Shown piece by piece: positions 8,464-16,989 of a stretch of 64,000 nucleotides of DNA. Below the pieces are notes generated by a model. The model searched no databases. It saw only the letters and a list, made by a program, of their open reading frames with translations, and had not been told where the DNA came from. This DNA comes from an uncultured Alphaproteobacteria bacterium. GTDB taxonomy: Bacteria > Pseudomonadota > Alphaproteobacteria > Rhodobacterales > Rhodobacteraceae. Position numbers and translations under genes: made by a program. Position 1 is the first letter of the stretch, and every line of letters starts with the position of its first letter. Where the stretch lies: the NCBI GenBank assembly GCA_902533625.1, contig CACAMI010000005.1:1-64000 (forward strand), written 5' to 3'.

Positions 8464-9600
8464 TCAATTATCTTCCCAAAAGGATTTTTTAGTAACCTCT
8501 TTTTTATCAGCATCTAGTTTTTGGGCTGAAGAATTATTTGCTAAATCAAGATTATTAAACTTAATTGGATTGTTTAAATAGAAACTTTCTCCGTGTTCCT
8601 TTTTCATTTCTCTAAACAAACTCTGTTCGTCATTTAATGCCTCGCCAACATTATTTATAGGCCCAGCAGGGACACCAGCGTTTTGCAATTTATCTAGAAC
8701 TTCCCTTTTTGTTAACTCTTTTAAACGAAATTCTATTTTAGGAAGTAAAGTTGATCGATTCTTAACCCTAAGGTGATTTTCTTTGAACTCATCCTGTAAG
8801 TGTAATTTTAAATTTAATGCCTCGCACATCCTCACAAATTGATTATTATTCCCACAGGCGATTACCAAAGCTCCATCCTTAACTTCAAAAACTTGGTAAG
8901 GAACAATAACTGGATGGGCATTTCCCATCCTTTTTGGAATATCTCCCGTTGAAAAATAGCTTGATGCCTGATTTGCAAGAACTCCTAGCTGTGTATCAAA
9001 TAATGCCATATCAATATGAGTTCCTTTCCCAGTTTGATCCAATGCTTTTAGGCCGGACATAATGGCAATAACAGAATAAAGGCCTGTAAAGATATCTGCG
9101 TAAGCTATCCCAGGTTTTTGAGGCAATCCATCCTTTTCTCCAGTAAGGTCCATAATTCCTCCCATTGCTTGTATAATAAAATCATAGCCTGGGCGATTGG
9201 AATAAGGTCCATTTTGACCAAAGCCAGTAATTGAGCAATAAATAAGTTTTGGATTAATCTGATTTAAACTTTCATAATCAAGGTGGTATTTTTTTAATCC
9301 ACCGACTTTAAAATTTTCAATTAAGATGTCAGCCTTTGATGCCAATTTTTTCACTAAAGTTAAGTCTGCACTATTTCTAAAATCTGCTACGATAGATTTT
9401 TTTCCCCTATTTGTACTGTGGAAATAGGCAGCAGATCCATCCCTATGGAACGGCGGCCCCCATCCTCTGGTTTCGTCACCACTTGGGCTTTCGACTTTCA
9501 CAACTTCAGCACCAAGATCTGCTAGAGTCTGTCCGGCCCAAGGGCCAGCTAAAACACGGGCTAGCTCTAGTACCCGCAATCCTTTTAGAGGTTGAGTCAA
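8464..9600 (-). CDS. CaiB/BaiF (class III) CoA-transferase, possibly succinyl-CoA:glutarate CoA-transferase
   Basis: Transfers CoA between carboxylic acids through an aspartyl-CoA thioester. In this 378-residue protein the expected nucleophile is D169 in GIAYADIFTGLYS, the same position as in formyl-CoA transferase. The N-terminal VLELARVLAGPWAGQTLADLGAE-type Rossmann segment and the NRGKKSI motif are also family hallmarks. The start is TTG at 9600 with AGG about 8 bp upstream. Glutaryl-CoA dehydrogenase lies about 2 kb away, and animal SUGCT and bacterial relatives of this family activate glutarate, so that substrate is plausible but inferred. Family certain, substrate not. Confidence 0.82.
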   Translation of the reverse strand: MTQPLKGLRVLELARVLAGPWAGQTLADLGAEVVKVESPSGDETRGWGPPFHRDGSAAYFHSTNRGKKSIVADFRNSADLTLVKKLASKADILIENFKVGGLKKYHLDYESLNQINPKLIYCSITGFGQNGPYSNRPGYDFIIQAMGGIMDLTGEKDGLPQKPGIAYADIFTGLYSVIAIMSGLKALDQTGKGTHIDMALFDTQLGVLANQASSYFSTGDIPKRMGNAHPVIVPYQVFEVKDGALVIACGNNNQFVRMCEALNLKLHLQDEFKENHLRVKNRSTLLPKIEFRLKELTKREVLDKLQNAGVPAGPINNVGEALNDEQSLFREMKKEHGESFYLNNPIKFNNLDLANNSSAQKLDADKKEVTKKSFWEDN

Positions 9601-9730
9601 TTTAACGCCTTTAAATTAGTTACATTGTGTGAAGTATTAATTGAGTTCAGAAAAACTTCAAGACATTGCATCTTTTGAGAATTTTCATTACGAAGTGTAG
9701 TATTATTTCTAAGGAAAGGATTCTGTTAAA

Positions 9731-10531
9731 TTGAATTGGGTTTCTAAGCTTTTTAAGAAAAAGAATAAGGTAGCCATAGTTAGGCTTGAGGGTACTATAG
9801 CACCATCTATGGCATTTGGAGCAAGTTTAAATGATGTGGCTGTTTCTAAAACTATTGAAAAAGCATTTTCATTTAGAAAACTTTCTGCAGTAGTTTTAAT
9901 AATTAATTCCCCTGGTGGGTCTCCAGCACAGTCTTCTTTGATAGCAGCAAGGATAAAGAGATTAGCAAAAAAAAATAAAACACATGTTTTAGCTTTCTGT
10001 GAAGATGTTGCTGCTTCGGGAGGTTATTGGTTGGCCTGTGCAGCTGATGAAATATTCGCTGACGAAAACACAATAATTGGATCAATAGGTGTAATCTCAA
10101 GTGGTTTTGGATTTCATGAATTAATAGAAAGGCAAGGAATAGAAAGAAGGGTATACACCTCTGGAGAAGATAAGAGTATTTTAGATCCTTTCCGTCCTCA
10201 AAAACAGGCTGATATTAAAAAACTTAAGAAGCTGCAAGGTCAAATCCATGAGAATTTCATAAGCCATGTGAAGCTTAGCAGAGGAGAAAAGATTAAATCT
10301 GAGGATATTTTCTCTGGAGAGTTCTGGCTTGCTAATGAGGCCTTAAATAAAGGTTTGATCGATGGAGTAGGCCATCTAGAGGATGTCATCTCAAACAGAT
10401 TTGGAGATACTTGCAAACTAATAAAGGTTTCTTCAAAAAAATCTTTTTTTGGACGATTGACAGGAAGTGTCTACAACTCTTTAATTGAAACTCTGGCTAA
10501 CAAGATTAATTTATCAAGATATGGTTTATAG
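9731..10531 (+). CDS. S49 family serine peptidase (SppA/SohB-like)
   Basis: Membrane-associated peptidase of the signal-peptide-peptidase A family. The 266-residue single-domain protein has the INSPGGSPAQS crotonase-like motif at 58-68, the nucleophile S96 in VAASGGYW and the general base K148 in SGEDKSILDPF, so the Ser-Lys dyad is complete. The N-terminus lacks a clear long membrane helix. The start is TTG at 9731 with AAGGA about 10 bp upstream; no ATG fits the family alignment. It leads a plus-strand run with the small membrane protein and the antiporter. Confidence 0.88.
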   Translation: MNWVSKLFKKKNKVAIVRLEGTIAPSMAFGASLNDVAVSKTIEKAFSFRKLSAVVLIINSPGGSPAQSSLIAARIKRLAKKNKTHVLAFCEDVAASGGYWLACAADEIFADENTIIGSIGVISSGFGFHELIERQGIERRVYTSGEDKSILDPFRPQKQADIKKLKKLQGQIHENFISHVKLSRGEKIKSEDIFSGEFWLANEALNKGLIDGVGHLEDVISNRFGDTCKLIKVSSKKSFFGRLTGSVYNSLIETLANKINLSRYGL

Positions 10532-10536
10532 GAAAA

Positions 10537-10713
10537 ATGATCAATAAGATTTTGTTTTTAGCATTAGGTTTGTTTGTTCTTTACGCAGTCATCAAGTTAA
10601 GTCAGAAAGTGAAACCGAAAAATAATGAACAGAATGTCTTTGAAAGCCCATCTAAATGTAAGAAATGTAATTCCTATATTATAGGCACTGGGCCTTGTTT
10701 GTGTGAAACTTAA
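10537..10713 (+). CDS. Small membrane protein with C-terminal cysteine cluster, function unknown
   Basis: A 58-codon frame starting with ATG 5 bp after the S49 peptidase stop. Residues 4-19 form one hydrophobic helix (KILFLALGLFVLYAVI). The C-terminus has two cysteine pairs, CKKC at 41-44 and CLC at 54-56, resembling a small zinc-binding knuckle. Its position immediately behind the peptidase with normal codon use suggests a real co-transcribed gene. I recall similar short helix-plus-Cys proteins downstream of S49 peptidases in alphaproteobacteria, but cannot name a family. Confidence 0.6.
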   Translation: MINKILFLALGLFVLYAVIKLSQKVKPKNNEQNVFESPSKCKKCNSYIIGTGPCLCET

Positions 10714-10741
10714 CTGTAAGAAATTTTAAAGAGTGTAGCCT

Positions 10742-11692
10742 TTGATTTTAGTTCAAATTTTAGCAGGTGTTTTTCTCTTAAGTTTTTGTGGAGACTCCTT
10801 AGTCAAAGGTAGTGTTTTAGCGGGTTTAAGGTTTAATATCTCTCCTTTAATTATTGGCTTAACAGTTGTGGCGTTTGGAACATCTGCGCCTGAACTTATT
10901 GTTGCAATACAGGCATCTTTATCTGGGCTTTCTGGAATGGCTTTAGGTAATGTTGTTGGATCTAATATTGCTAATGTCTTATTAGTCCTTGGGTTGCCCA
11001 TATTATTCTTTTCATTAGATATCAGGTCTTCTAGTTCAATAACTGATTACTGGATTATGTTTGTAGTAACAATATTCTTTATATTGTTATTAGCAAATGG
11101 CGCAATATTTTTTTGGCATGGTATTATTTTAATATTGCTTCAGATATCCATTCTAATTAGGTCATACATTTTAGCTAGGTCTTCAAAAAGCAGCATAAAA
11201 CAAGAAATAATTGATGGCTCAGAAAGCTTTGAAGACCCGAAGTGGAGCAAACTCCTAAAAATTGTAGGGCTAATATTGCTTGGTATCTTTGGATTGCCTC
11301 TGGGAGCTCACTTTCTCATAAATGGTGCTGTAGGGCTGGCTCAATTCTTTAATGTGTCTGAGGAGGTCATAGGTTTATCAATTGTAGCGGTTGGTACTTC
11401 ACTTCCAGAATTAGCTACTACATTCGCGGCAGTTAGGAGAAATCAGGGAGAAGTAGTTTTGGGAAATATAATAGGTTCAAACTTATTTAATATTTTATTT
11501 ATTGTAGGTGTTGCATCCCTAATTGCACCCATAAATTTTCAAGAAACAGATTTGGTTCAGTCACTTGGCTATCTCTTCATTTCTGTTGTTTTTTTGTTGG
11601 CTATTGTTATAAAGCCTAGAATTATAGGTAGGAATTGGGGTGCTGTATTTTTACTTAGCTATGCAAGCTATCTTTGGTTTTTAGTTTATTGA
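10742..11692 (+). CDS. Calcium/sodium antiporter, CaCA family (YrbG-like)
   Basis: A 316-residue inner-membrane cation exchanger with about ten membrane segments made of two inverted Na_Ca_ex repeats. The alpha-1 motif GTSAPE is at residues 46-51 followed by GNVVGSNIANVLLVLG, and the alpha-2 copy GTSLPE followed by GNIIGSNLFNILFIVG is near residue 225. These conserved Glu and Asn residues coordinate the transported ions. The start is TTG at 10742. Bacterial YrbG-type proteins exchange Ca2+ for Na+ or H+; the ion here is not certain. Confidence 0.9.
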   Translation: MILVQILAGVFLLSFCGDSLVKGSVLAGLRFNISPLIIGLTVVAFGTSAPELIVAIQASLSGLSGMALGNVVGSNIANVLLVLGLPILFFSLDIRSSSSITDYWIMFVVTIFFILLLANGAIFFWHGIILILLQISILIRSYILARSSKSSIKQEIIDGSESFEDPKWSKLLKIVGLILLGIFGLPLGAHFLINGAVGLAQFFNVSEEVIGLSIVAVGTSLPELATTFAAVRRNQGEVVLGNIIGSNLFNILFIVGVASLIAPINFQETDLVQSLGYLFISVVFLLAIVIKPRIIGRNWGAVFLLSYASYLWFLVY

Positions 11693-11704
11693 AATAGGAG
11701 GAAA

Positions 11705-12460
11705 ATGGAAAGATCTGCGTTAATAACCGGGGGCTCTAAGAGAATTGGAGGGGCAATATCGAATTCATTGGCAGAAAATGGCTATGATATTATTGTCCAT
11801 TATAATGCCGACTCACAAGGAGCAGAGGAAGTTGTTGAATATGCTAGATCTAAAGGGGTTCAGGCGTACTCGATAAAAGCCGATCTTTTAAATGACGAAG
11901 AGATATTAAATTTGGTATCTAAATCAGTAAAGCTACTAAATAAGCCGTTGACGACTTTAATTAACAACGCATCTATTTTTGAATATGATACTATAGAAAC
12001 AGCTACCCTTGAGAATTGGGATCGGCATTTTGGAACCAATTTAAAAGCTCCATTTTTCTTGTCTCAAGCCTTTTTCAAGCAAGCTCCAAAACCGATTCTT
12101 GATGAAAGGAAAGAATTAGTTTCTAAGGCTCAAATAATAAACATAATTGATCAGAGAGTGGTAAATACATCGCCTTTTTTTTCAACTTATACGATTGCAA
12201 AAATGGCTCTTTGGTCGTTTACAAAGACGGCAGCTCAAGAAATGGCTCCAAGGGTTCGCGTTAATGGAATAGGGCCAGGCCCAACCTTAATTGCTAAAAA
12301 CCAAAGCGTTAAAAGTTTTTTAGAGCAAAGAAAAAATACAGTCTTAAAGCGCGGTTCAAATTTAGAGGATATAATTGGCAGCATGAATTTCTTTTTAGAA
12401 AATAAAGGTATAACTGGGCAGTTCATATGTGCTGACGGTGGTCAAAGTTTGGAATGGTAA
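11705..12460 (+). CDS. SDR oxidoreductase, FolM / pteridine-reductase-like
   Basis: A 251-residue short-chain dehydrogenase. The nucleotide-binding motif TGGSKRIGG lies at 8-16, INNAS near 86, and the catalytic YTIAK (YxxxK) near 164. The segment IINIIDQRV before the active site and VNGIGPGPTL after it are characteristic of the FolM/PTR1 pteridine-reductase branch, which uses NADPH to reduce dihydromonapterin or dihydrofolate. The start is ATG at 11705 with AGGAGG about 5 bp upstream, the strongest ribosome-binding site in this region. The exact substrate is inferred. Confidence 0.8.
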   Translation: MERSALITGGSKRIGGAISNSLAENGYDIIVHYNADSQGAEEVVEYARSKGVQAYSIKADLLNDEEILNLVSKSVKLLNKPLTTLINNASIFEYDTIETATLENWDRHFGTNLKAPFFLSQAFFKQAPKPILDERKELVSKAQIINIIDQRVVNTSPFFSTYTIAKMALWSFTKTAAQEMAPRVRVNGIGPGPTLIAKNQSVKSFLEQRKNTVLKRGSNLEDIIGSMNFFLENKGITGQFICADGGQSLEW

Positions 12461-12863
12461 CTGCTCGTAAATTATTGAATACCTTGACCTTTTGTTTGAA
12501 ATTTCTCTTTAAAGAACTAAATTTGTCCACTTACAAAGATATTTGCTTGAAAATTAGTTATTTTTAATGAGATGTTGGTATTTTTCTTTTTTAAAAAATT
12601 AATTTATTCATAAAAAACAATAAGTTAAAAAAATGCCTAAAATTTAAGCAATTTAATAAAGTACCTAAAATATAATGATATTATGATAAAAATCTACATT
12701 TATCCCCAGACTTATCCCCAACTTCAGTGGAAACTTTTTTTCTTGAAAAAACTTTCAATAAAGTGCAGGCGTAAGAGAATCAGTAATGAAAATAGTGGAA
12801 GAAATTTTTTTCAAGAAAATTTGAGCTTATTGCAAACATAAATTCTACAATAGGGAAGAAATC
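12461..12863. other. Largest non-coding gap, AT-rich, origin-like
   Basis: A 403-bp gap with no convincing gene or RNA. Bases from about 12530 to 12700 are almost entirely A/T with T and A runs, and CCTAAAAT occurs at 12636-12643 and 12664-12671. This stretch is followed by two DnaA-box-like nonamers (12700-12720). The last 30 bp hold the uvrC ribosome-binding site. The layout resembles a bacterial replication origin (unwinding region beside DnaA boxes), but it could simply be a long promoter region for uvrC. Confidence 0.4.
12700..12720 (+). repeat. Two direct DnaA-box-like nonamers
   Basis: TTATCCCCA occurs at 12700-12708 and again at 12712-12720, differing from the DnaA-box consensus TTATCCACA at one position. 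The copies are in the same orientation with 12-bp periodicity, close to one helical turn. A weaker relative, TTGTCCACT, lies near 12522. Identity as DnaA sites is inferred from the match only. Confidence 0.4.
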
Positions 12864-14711
12864 GTGATTTTGGAAGGCGTAGAAATTGTAAAAGATAATG
12901 TGAGAAAGTTATCTCAAAAGCCAGGTGTCTATCGAATGATAGATAAGAAAGGGGATATCTTATATGTTGGAAAGGCAAAAAACTTAAGGAAAAGGGTTGC
13001 GAGTTATGCAAAGTTAGAAGGGAACTCAAATCGTATTAAAAGAATGATCTCTGAAATTTCTTCCATGGCATTTTTAACTACGGAGACAGAAGTAGAGGCT
13101 CTGCTTTTAGAGCAGAATTTGATTAAAGAATTAAAACCAAAATACAATGTTTTATTGAGGGATGATAAAAGTTTCCCTTATATCTACCTGAGCACTCATC
13201 AATCTTTTCCAAGATTGTCAAAGCATAGGGGTGGTAGAGGTAAACTTGGAAAATATTATGGACCATTTTCATCTGCACCAGCGACAAATAGAACTATAAA
13301 TCAATTGCAAAAAGCATTCCTATTACGAACATGCACTGATCCAGACTTTGGCACTAGAAAAAGGGCATGCCTTCTGTATCAGATTAAAAAATGTTCAGCG
13401 CCATGTGTCGGTTATATTAGTGAGGAAGCATATAGTGATTTATGCAACCAAGCCAATAAATTTTTGACTGGAGAAAATAGCAAGGTTCAGAGTAATTTGG
13501 CCATAGAAATGGAGAATGCTAGTGCTCAATTGTTATTTGAAAAGGCCGCAAAATTAAGGGACAGAATTAGAGCGTTAACGGAAATACAAAGCTCTCAAAA
13601 AATCAATCCAAAGACAGTCAAGGATGCTGATTTATTTGCTTTATTCGAGAGCGGAAATGAAGCGTGTATACAAGTAGTATTTATAAGGAATAATAAAATT
13701 TTTGGTAACCATGCGTATTTCCCAAAAACGGGTAGAGGTGCGGATAGCTTTGAGTTAATGGAAGCTTTCATAACGCAATTTTATCTAAACCGAGTTCCTC
13801 CATCTGAAATAATTCTTTCTAACGATTTGCCAGATACTAAAGTCTTAAAAACATTCCTGACCGCAAGGGCAAACCTGAAGGTGCATATTATTTTCCCTAA
13901 GCGTGGTGAAAAGAAGGAGTTAATTTCGTGGGCCATAAAGAATGCGGAAGAAGAGTTGATAAGAAAGTTGAGTGATATTTTAAATCAGAAGCAATTAATA
14001 ACGGGCCTTCAAAAGAAGTTGAACCTAAACAAATATCCTTCTAGGATCGAAGTATATGATAACTCACATTTTCAGGGCAAGCATGCTTTAGGTGCGATGA
14101 TAGTTTTAGGAGATGAAGGTTATATTAAATCTCAGTATAGGAAATATAACTTTAGTGAAGATATTGTTAAAAAGGGTGATGATCTTGCAATGATGAAGGA
14201 AATGCTTTCAAGAAGGTTCAGGAAAAAATATGAAAATGCAAAAGCCAATGTTTTAAGCAACATGCCGGAATTGATTATTGTGGATGGGGGTAAGGCACAA
14301 GTGTCTGCTGCTGTTTCCACCTTGCATTCATTAGGTCTCAAAGATATTTCAGTAGTTGGAGTAGCTAAGGGATTAGACCGCAATGCTGGAAAAGAGGAAA
14401 TTTACCTTCATGGTCAAAGACCATTTACTTTAAAATCAAAAGACCCAATATTATATTTTATGCAAAGGATTAGGGATGAAGCTCATAGATTTGCTATAGG
14501 AGGACATAGATTAAAAAGAGCTAAAGATGCATATATTTCACCTTTAGACGAAATTGAAGGAATTGGCTCAGTTAGGAAGAAATCATTATTATCTAAATTT
14601 GGTTCAGCAAAGGCAGTATCTAAAGCTAGTAGATTAGATTTAAAGTCAGTAGATGGTATTTCTCAAGAACTTGCAAAGGTCATATTCAATCATTTTAGAG
14701 AATCAAATTAA
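12864..14711 (+). CDS. uvrC: Excinuclease ABC subunit C
   Basis: Nuclease subunit of nucleotide-excision repair, cutting on both sides of the lesion bound by UvrAB. The 615-residue protein is complete: N-terminal GIY-YIG domain (GVY at 21-23, YVG at 34-36, R42), the Cys-rich RACLLYQIKKCSAPCVG region, the UVR UvrB-binding segment (EMENASAQLLFEKAAKLRD), the RNase H-like endonuclease with YDNSHFQG and IIVDGGKAQV, and a C-terminal helix-hairpin-helix pair (IEGIGSVRKKSLL, VDGISQELA). The start is GTG at 12864 with GGGAAGA upstream. pgsA follows after 21 bp. Confidence 0.96.
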   Translation: MILEGVEIVKDNVRKLSQKPGVYRMIDKKGDILYVGKAKNLRKRVASYAKLEGNSNRIKRMISEISSMAFLTTETEVEALLLEQNLIKELKPKYNVLLRDDKSFPYIYLSTHQSFPRLSKHRGGRGKLGKYYGPFSSAPATNRTINQLQKAFLLRTCTDPDFGTRKRACLLYQIKKCSAPCVGYISEEAYSDLCNQANKFLTGENSKVQSNLAIEMENASAQLLFEKAAKLRDRIRALTEIQSSQKINPKTVKDADLFALFESGNEACIQVVFIRNNKIFGNHAYFPKTGRGADSFELMEAFITQFYLNRVPPSEIILSNDLPDTKVLKTFLTARANLKVHIIFPKRGEKKELISWAIKNAEEELIRKLSDILNQKQLITGLQKKLNLNKYPSRIEVYDNSHFQGKHALGAMIVLGDEGYIKSQYRKYNFSEDIVKKGDDLAMMKEMLSRRFRKKYENAKANVLSNMPELIIVDGGKAQVSAAVSTLHSLGLKDISVVGVAKGLDRNAGKEEIYLHGQRPFTLKSKDPILYFMQRIRDEAHRFAIGGHRLKRAKDAYISPLDEIEGIGSVRKKSLLSKFGSAKAVSKASRLDLKSVDGISQELAKVIFNHFRESN

Positions 14712-14732
14712 AAACTGGAAATGTAATAAAAG

Positions 14733-15299
14733 ATGATGCTAAATCTGCCTAATTTTCTAACCATATTTAGAATAGTATGTGTTCCCATTATTGCCTTAAT
14801 AATAATTACTGCTAAAGGTCAGAGTCCCCTAATTTTTGCTTTTTTTCTTTTCATCTTAGCATCGCTAACTGATTACCTAGATGGGTTAACAGCTAGAACC
14901 CTAAATCAAAGTACGGAATTTGGAAAAGTTTTGGATCCTATAGCGGATAAACTTATGACGGTAATATTATTATGTGTTTTATATGGTACAAAAGTTGGTG
15001 ATGATTTCAAATTAATGATAGGTCTTCCAATAGTTGTGATAATATTTCGGGAGATTTTCATATCTGGGCTTAGAGAGCACGTCAGTAAAAGGTCTGAAGT
15101 CCTTCAAGTCTCCTGGATTGCCAAGATAAAGACTGGATTACAGTTAACAGCGATAGGTACATTGATCTTCTTTCTTGCTTATCCTGAGTTTTCCAGTTTC
15201 GAATATATTGGTTTAGTCTTAATTTGGTCAGCTGCAGTTTTAACACTAATTAGTGGTCTGGATTATTTTATAAAAGCAAAACCATTTTTTCGGGATTAG
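14733..15299 (+). CDS. pgsA: CDP-diacylglycerol--glycerol-3-phosphate 3-phosphatidyltransferase
   Basis: Makes phosphatidylglycerophosphate, the precursor of phosphatidylglycerol and cardiolipin, in the inner membrane. The 188-residue protein shows the complete CDP-alcohol phosphotransferase motif from D47 to D72 (DYLDGLTAR, then G64, D68 and D72), preceded by a first membrane helix containing NLPNFLTIFRI, the typical PgsA N-terminus. The first of two adjacent ATG codons is used; starting at the second (14736) would change only one residue. It sits in the common alphaproteobacterial order uvrC-pgsA-moaD-moaE. Confidence 0.94.
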   Translation: MMLNLPNFLTIFRIVCVPIIALIIITAKGQSPLIFAFFLFILASLTDYLDGLTARTLNQSTEFGKVLDPIADKLMTVILLCVLYGTKVGDDFKLMIGLPIVVIIFREIFISGLREHVSKRSEVLQVSWIAKIKTGLQLTAIGTLIFFLAYPEFSSFEYIGLVLIWSAAVLTLISGLDYFIKAKPFFRD

Positions 15300-15301
15300 G
15301 C

Positions 15302-15550
15302 ATGCAAGTTTATTATTTTTCATGGGTAAGAGAAAAAGTAGGTACTGGTCAAGAAGAAATACAAACAAATTCTAATACGGTGAAAGATCTTATCGATGAA
15401 CTATCCTTGAAAGGTGAAAACTACACATTAGCTTTTAGCAATTTAGAACATATAAAGGTAGCTGTGGATCAGGTTTTCGTAAGCGATTTTAATCACCCAA
15501 TTAAGAATGCAAAAGAAATTGCATTTTTCCCACCAGTTACAGGGGGCTGA
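15302..15550 (+). CDS. moaD: Molybdopterin synthase small subunit MoaD
   Basis: Ubiquitin-like sulfur carrier whose C-terminal thiocarboxylate donates sulfur to cyclic pyranopterin monophosphate. The 82-residue protein begins YYFSWVREKVGTGQEEI, a MoaD-type beta-grasp start, and ends in the essential Gly-Gly (PPVTGG). It starts 2 bp after pgsA and abuts moaE, so both synthase subunits are translated together. Presence of moaD, moaE and (at 23505) moaB means the organism makes molybdenum cofactor, provided that moaA/moaC and the rest lie elsewhere. Confidence 0.93.
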   Translation: MQVYYFSWVREKVGTGQEEIQTNSNTVKDLIDELSLKGENYTLAFSNLEHIKVAVDQVFVSDFNHPIKNAKEIAFFPPVTGG

Positions 15551-15551
15551 T

Positions 15552-16001
15552 TTGCTCTCTATAAGAATCCAAGAGGATGACTTTGACCCAGGCCTCATTT
15601 ACAACTTAGTCGGCAAGGATAGAAAAGATATTGGAGCAAAAGTAGCATTTACTGGGCTTGTTAAAGATTTTTTTGAATTGGAGGAAGTTACAAGTTTATA
15701 TATCGAGCATTACCACTCAATGGCTAAAACGCAGCTTAAAAATATTTGCCAAGCAGCATTAGAAAGATGGCAGATAAAAGAAATTCATCTGGTCCATAGG
15801 TTTGGCTTATTAAAACCAGGTGATAATATTGTAAATCTTGTTTTGGCTTCTCATAATAGAAGTGATGTATTTCAGGGCGGTACGTTTATTATGGATTATC
15901 TTAAATCAGACGCCCCTTTTTGGAAAAAAGAATTTAATAGAAAAGGCTCTGCTTGGGTCAATCAAAGTTTAGCCGATATACAGAAAATGGATTCATGGTA
16001 A
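15552..16001 (+). CDS. moaE: Molybdopterin synthase catalytic subunit MoaE
   Basis: Large subunit of molybdopterin synthase. I place the start at TTG 15552, one base after the moaD stop, because AGGGGG at 15541-15546 sits 5 bp upstream and the resulting 149-residue protein begins like the family (LSIRIQEDDFDPG). The longer open frame from 15507 overlaps moaD and adds an unrelated N-terminus. The catalytic region LKSDAPFWKKEF with the conserved lysines is near the C-terminus, and the HYHSMA and HRFGLLKPGD motifs are intact. The ribosome-binding site lies inside the Gly-Gly codons of moaD. Confidence 0.92.
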   Translation: MLSIRIQEDDFDPGLIYNLVGKDRKDIGAKVAFTGLVKDFFELEEVTSLYIEHYHSMAKTQLKNICQAALERWQIKEIHLVHRFGLLKPGDNIVNLVLASHNRSDVFQGGTFIMDYLKSDAPFWKKEFNRKGSAWVNQSLADIQKMDSW

Positions 16002-16012
16002 TTCAGGCCAAG

Positions 16013-16969
16013 TCAAATACTCAAGAATAAGCTACCCGCTAAGAATAGACAAAGTATTAGTCCTGACATTTTGTTTGATCGAAACAATCTTAAGCAAACA
16101 TGTGGTAGCTTTGTATCAAGTTTAATTAATTGTATAAAAAGGCTACAACAAAATATAAAGACACCCAGGAAACAAATAAAGAAGATAGTTTCTGATATAT
16201 GAAAAAGTGAAACATAAAATGCTAAACCAGCTAGTAGAAAAAAGATAATTACAAAAGTGAAAAGCCAAGAGGCTGCATTTTCTTTAAAAAGCCTTGCTGT
16301 TGATTTAATGCCAACAATACTATCATCATCAATATCTTGGAAAGCATATATGGTGTCATAAAATAGGGTCCAGAAAATTCCAGCTATATAAAGAATGAAG
16401 CAACCTAAGCTAATTCCAAGGCCTTGAGTTGAGAAACCAAGTAAAATTCCCCAGTTAAATGCTATCCCAAGAAAAATTTGTGGCCACCAGGTAAATCGCT
16501 TAGCGTAGGGATAAATAATAACAGGTAATAAAGACACAATCCCTATAAAAATTGAAAAGCTGGGAAATGAAAGTAGAATAAGGAACGAGGCAAGAGCCTG
16601 GATGGTCATCCAAGCAAATGCTTTTTTATTGGATACTTGACCCGAAGGTATTGGCCTCAGTTTCGTCCGCTGTACTTTTGAATCCAGTTTCCAATCATTT
16701 ATGTCATTCCAGGTACATCCAGCTCCACGCATCAGAATAGCCCCTAAAATAAAACTAACGGCCAACCAGAAATCATATAAACCGACCTTAGTATCGCTCT
16801 CAAGGATACCAAGACAAAGCCCCCACCAACATGGAATTAAAAGTAACCAAGTTCCAATAGGCCTATCCATTCGGCTAAGACGTAGGTAAGGTATGCTCCA
16901 ATCAGGTGCAATTATATCAACCCAGTTTAATTTTATTGCGTCTGGTAAATGTGGCGAGTTATTATCCAT
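16013..16969 (-). CDS. ubiA: 4-hydroxybenzoate polyprenyltransferase
   Basis: Membrane prenyltransferase that attaches the polyprenyl tail to 4-hydroxybenzoate in ubiquinone synthesis. The 318-residue protein has about eight membrane helices. The first aspartate-rich motif is WNDINDWKLDSK at residues 87-98, followed by RTKLRPIPSG; the second is DTIYAFQDIDDD, with the family's RPIGTWLLLIPCWWG at the first helix. It converges on moaE with 11 bp between stops and diverges from rsmE by 20 bp. Ubiquinone would feed the cox chain encoded at 52-56 kb. Confidence 0.94.
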   Translation of the reverse strand: MDNNSPHLPDAIKLNWVDIIAPDWSIPYLRLSRMDRPIGTWLLLIPCWWGLCLGILESDTKVGLYDFWLAVSFILGAILMRGAGCTWNDINDWKLDSKVQRTKLRPIPSGQVSNKKAFAWMTIQALASFLILLSFPSFSIFIGIVSLLPVIIYPYAKRFTWWPQIFLGIAFNWGILLGFSTQGLGISLGCFILYIAGIFWTLFYDTIYAFQDIDDDSIVGIKSTARLFKENAASWLFTFVIIFFLLAGLAFYVSLFHISETIFFICFLGVFIFCCSLFIQLIKLDTKLPHVCLRLFRSNKMSGLILCLFLAGSLFLSI

Positions 16970-16989
16970 TAGGCGAAAAAGGTAAATCC

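Noticed and set aside
15507-15551. Longer MoaE overlapping MoaD
   Set aside because: TTG 15552 has an AGGGGG site 5 bp upstream and yields the family N-terminus.
16906-16989. Longer RsmE start overlapping ubiA
   Set aside because: ATG 16990 has an AAGG site and gives the standard N-terminus; the extension is antisense to ubiA.
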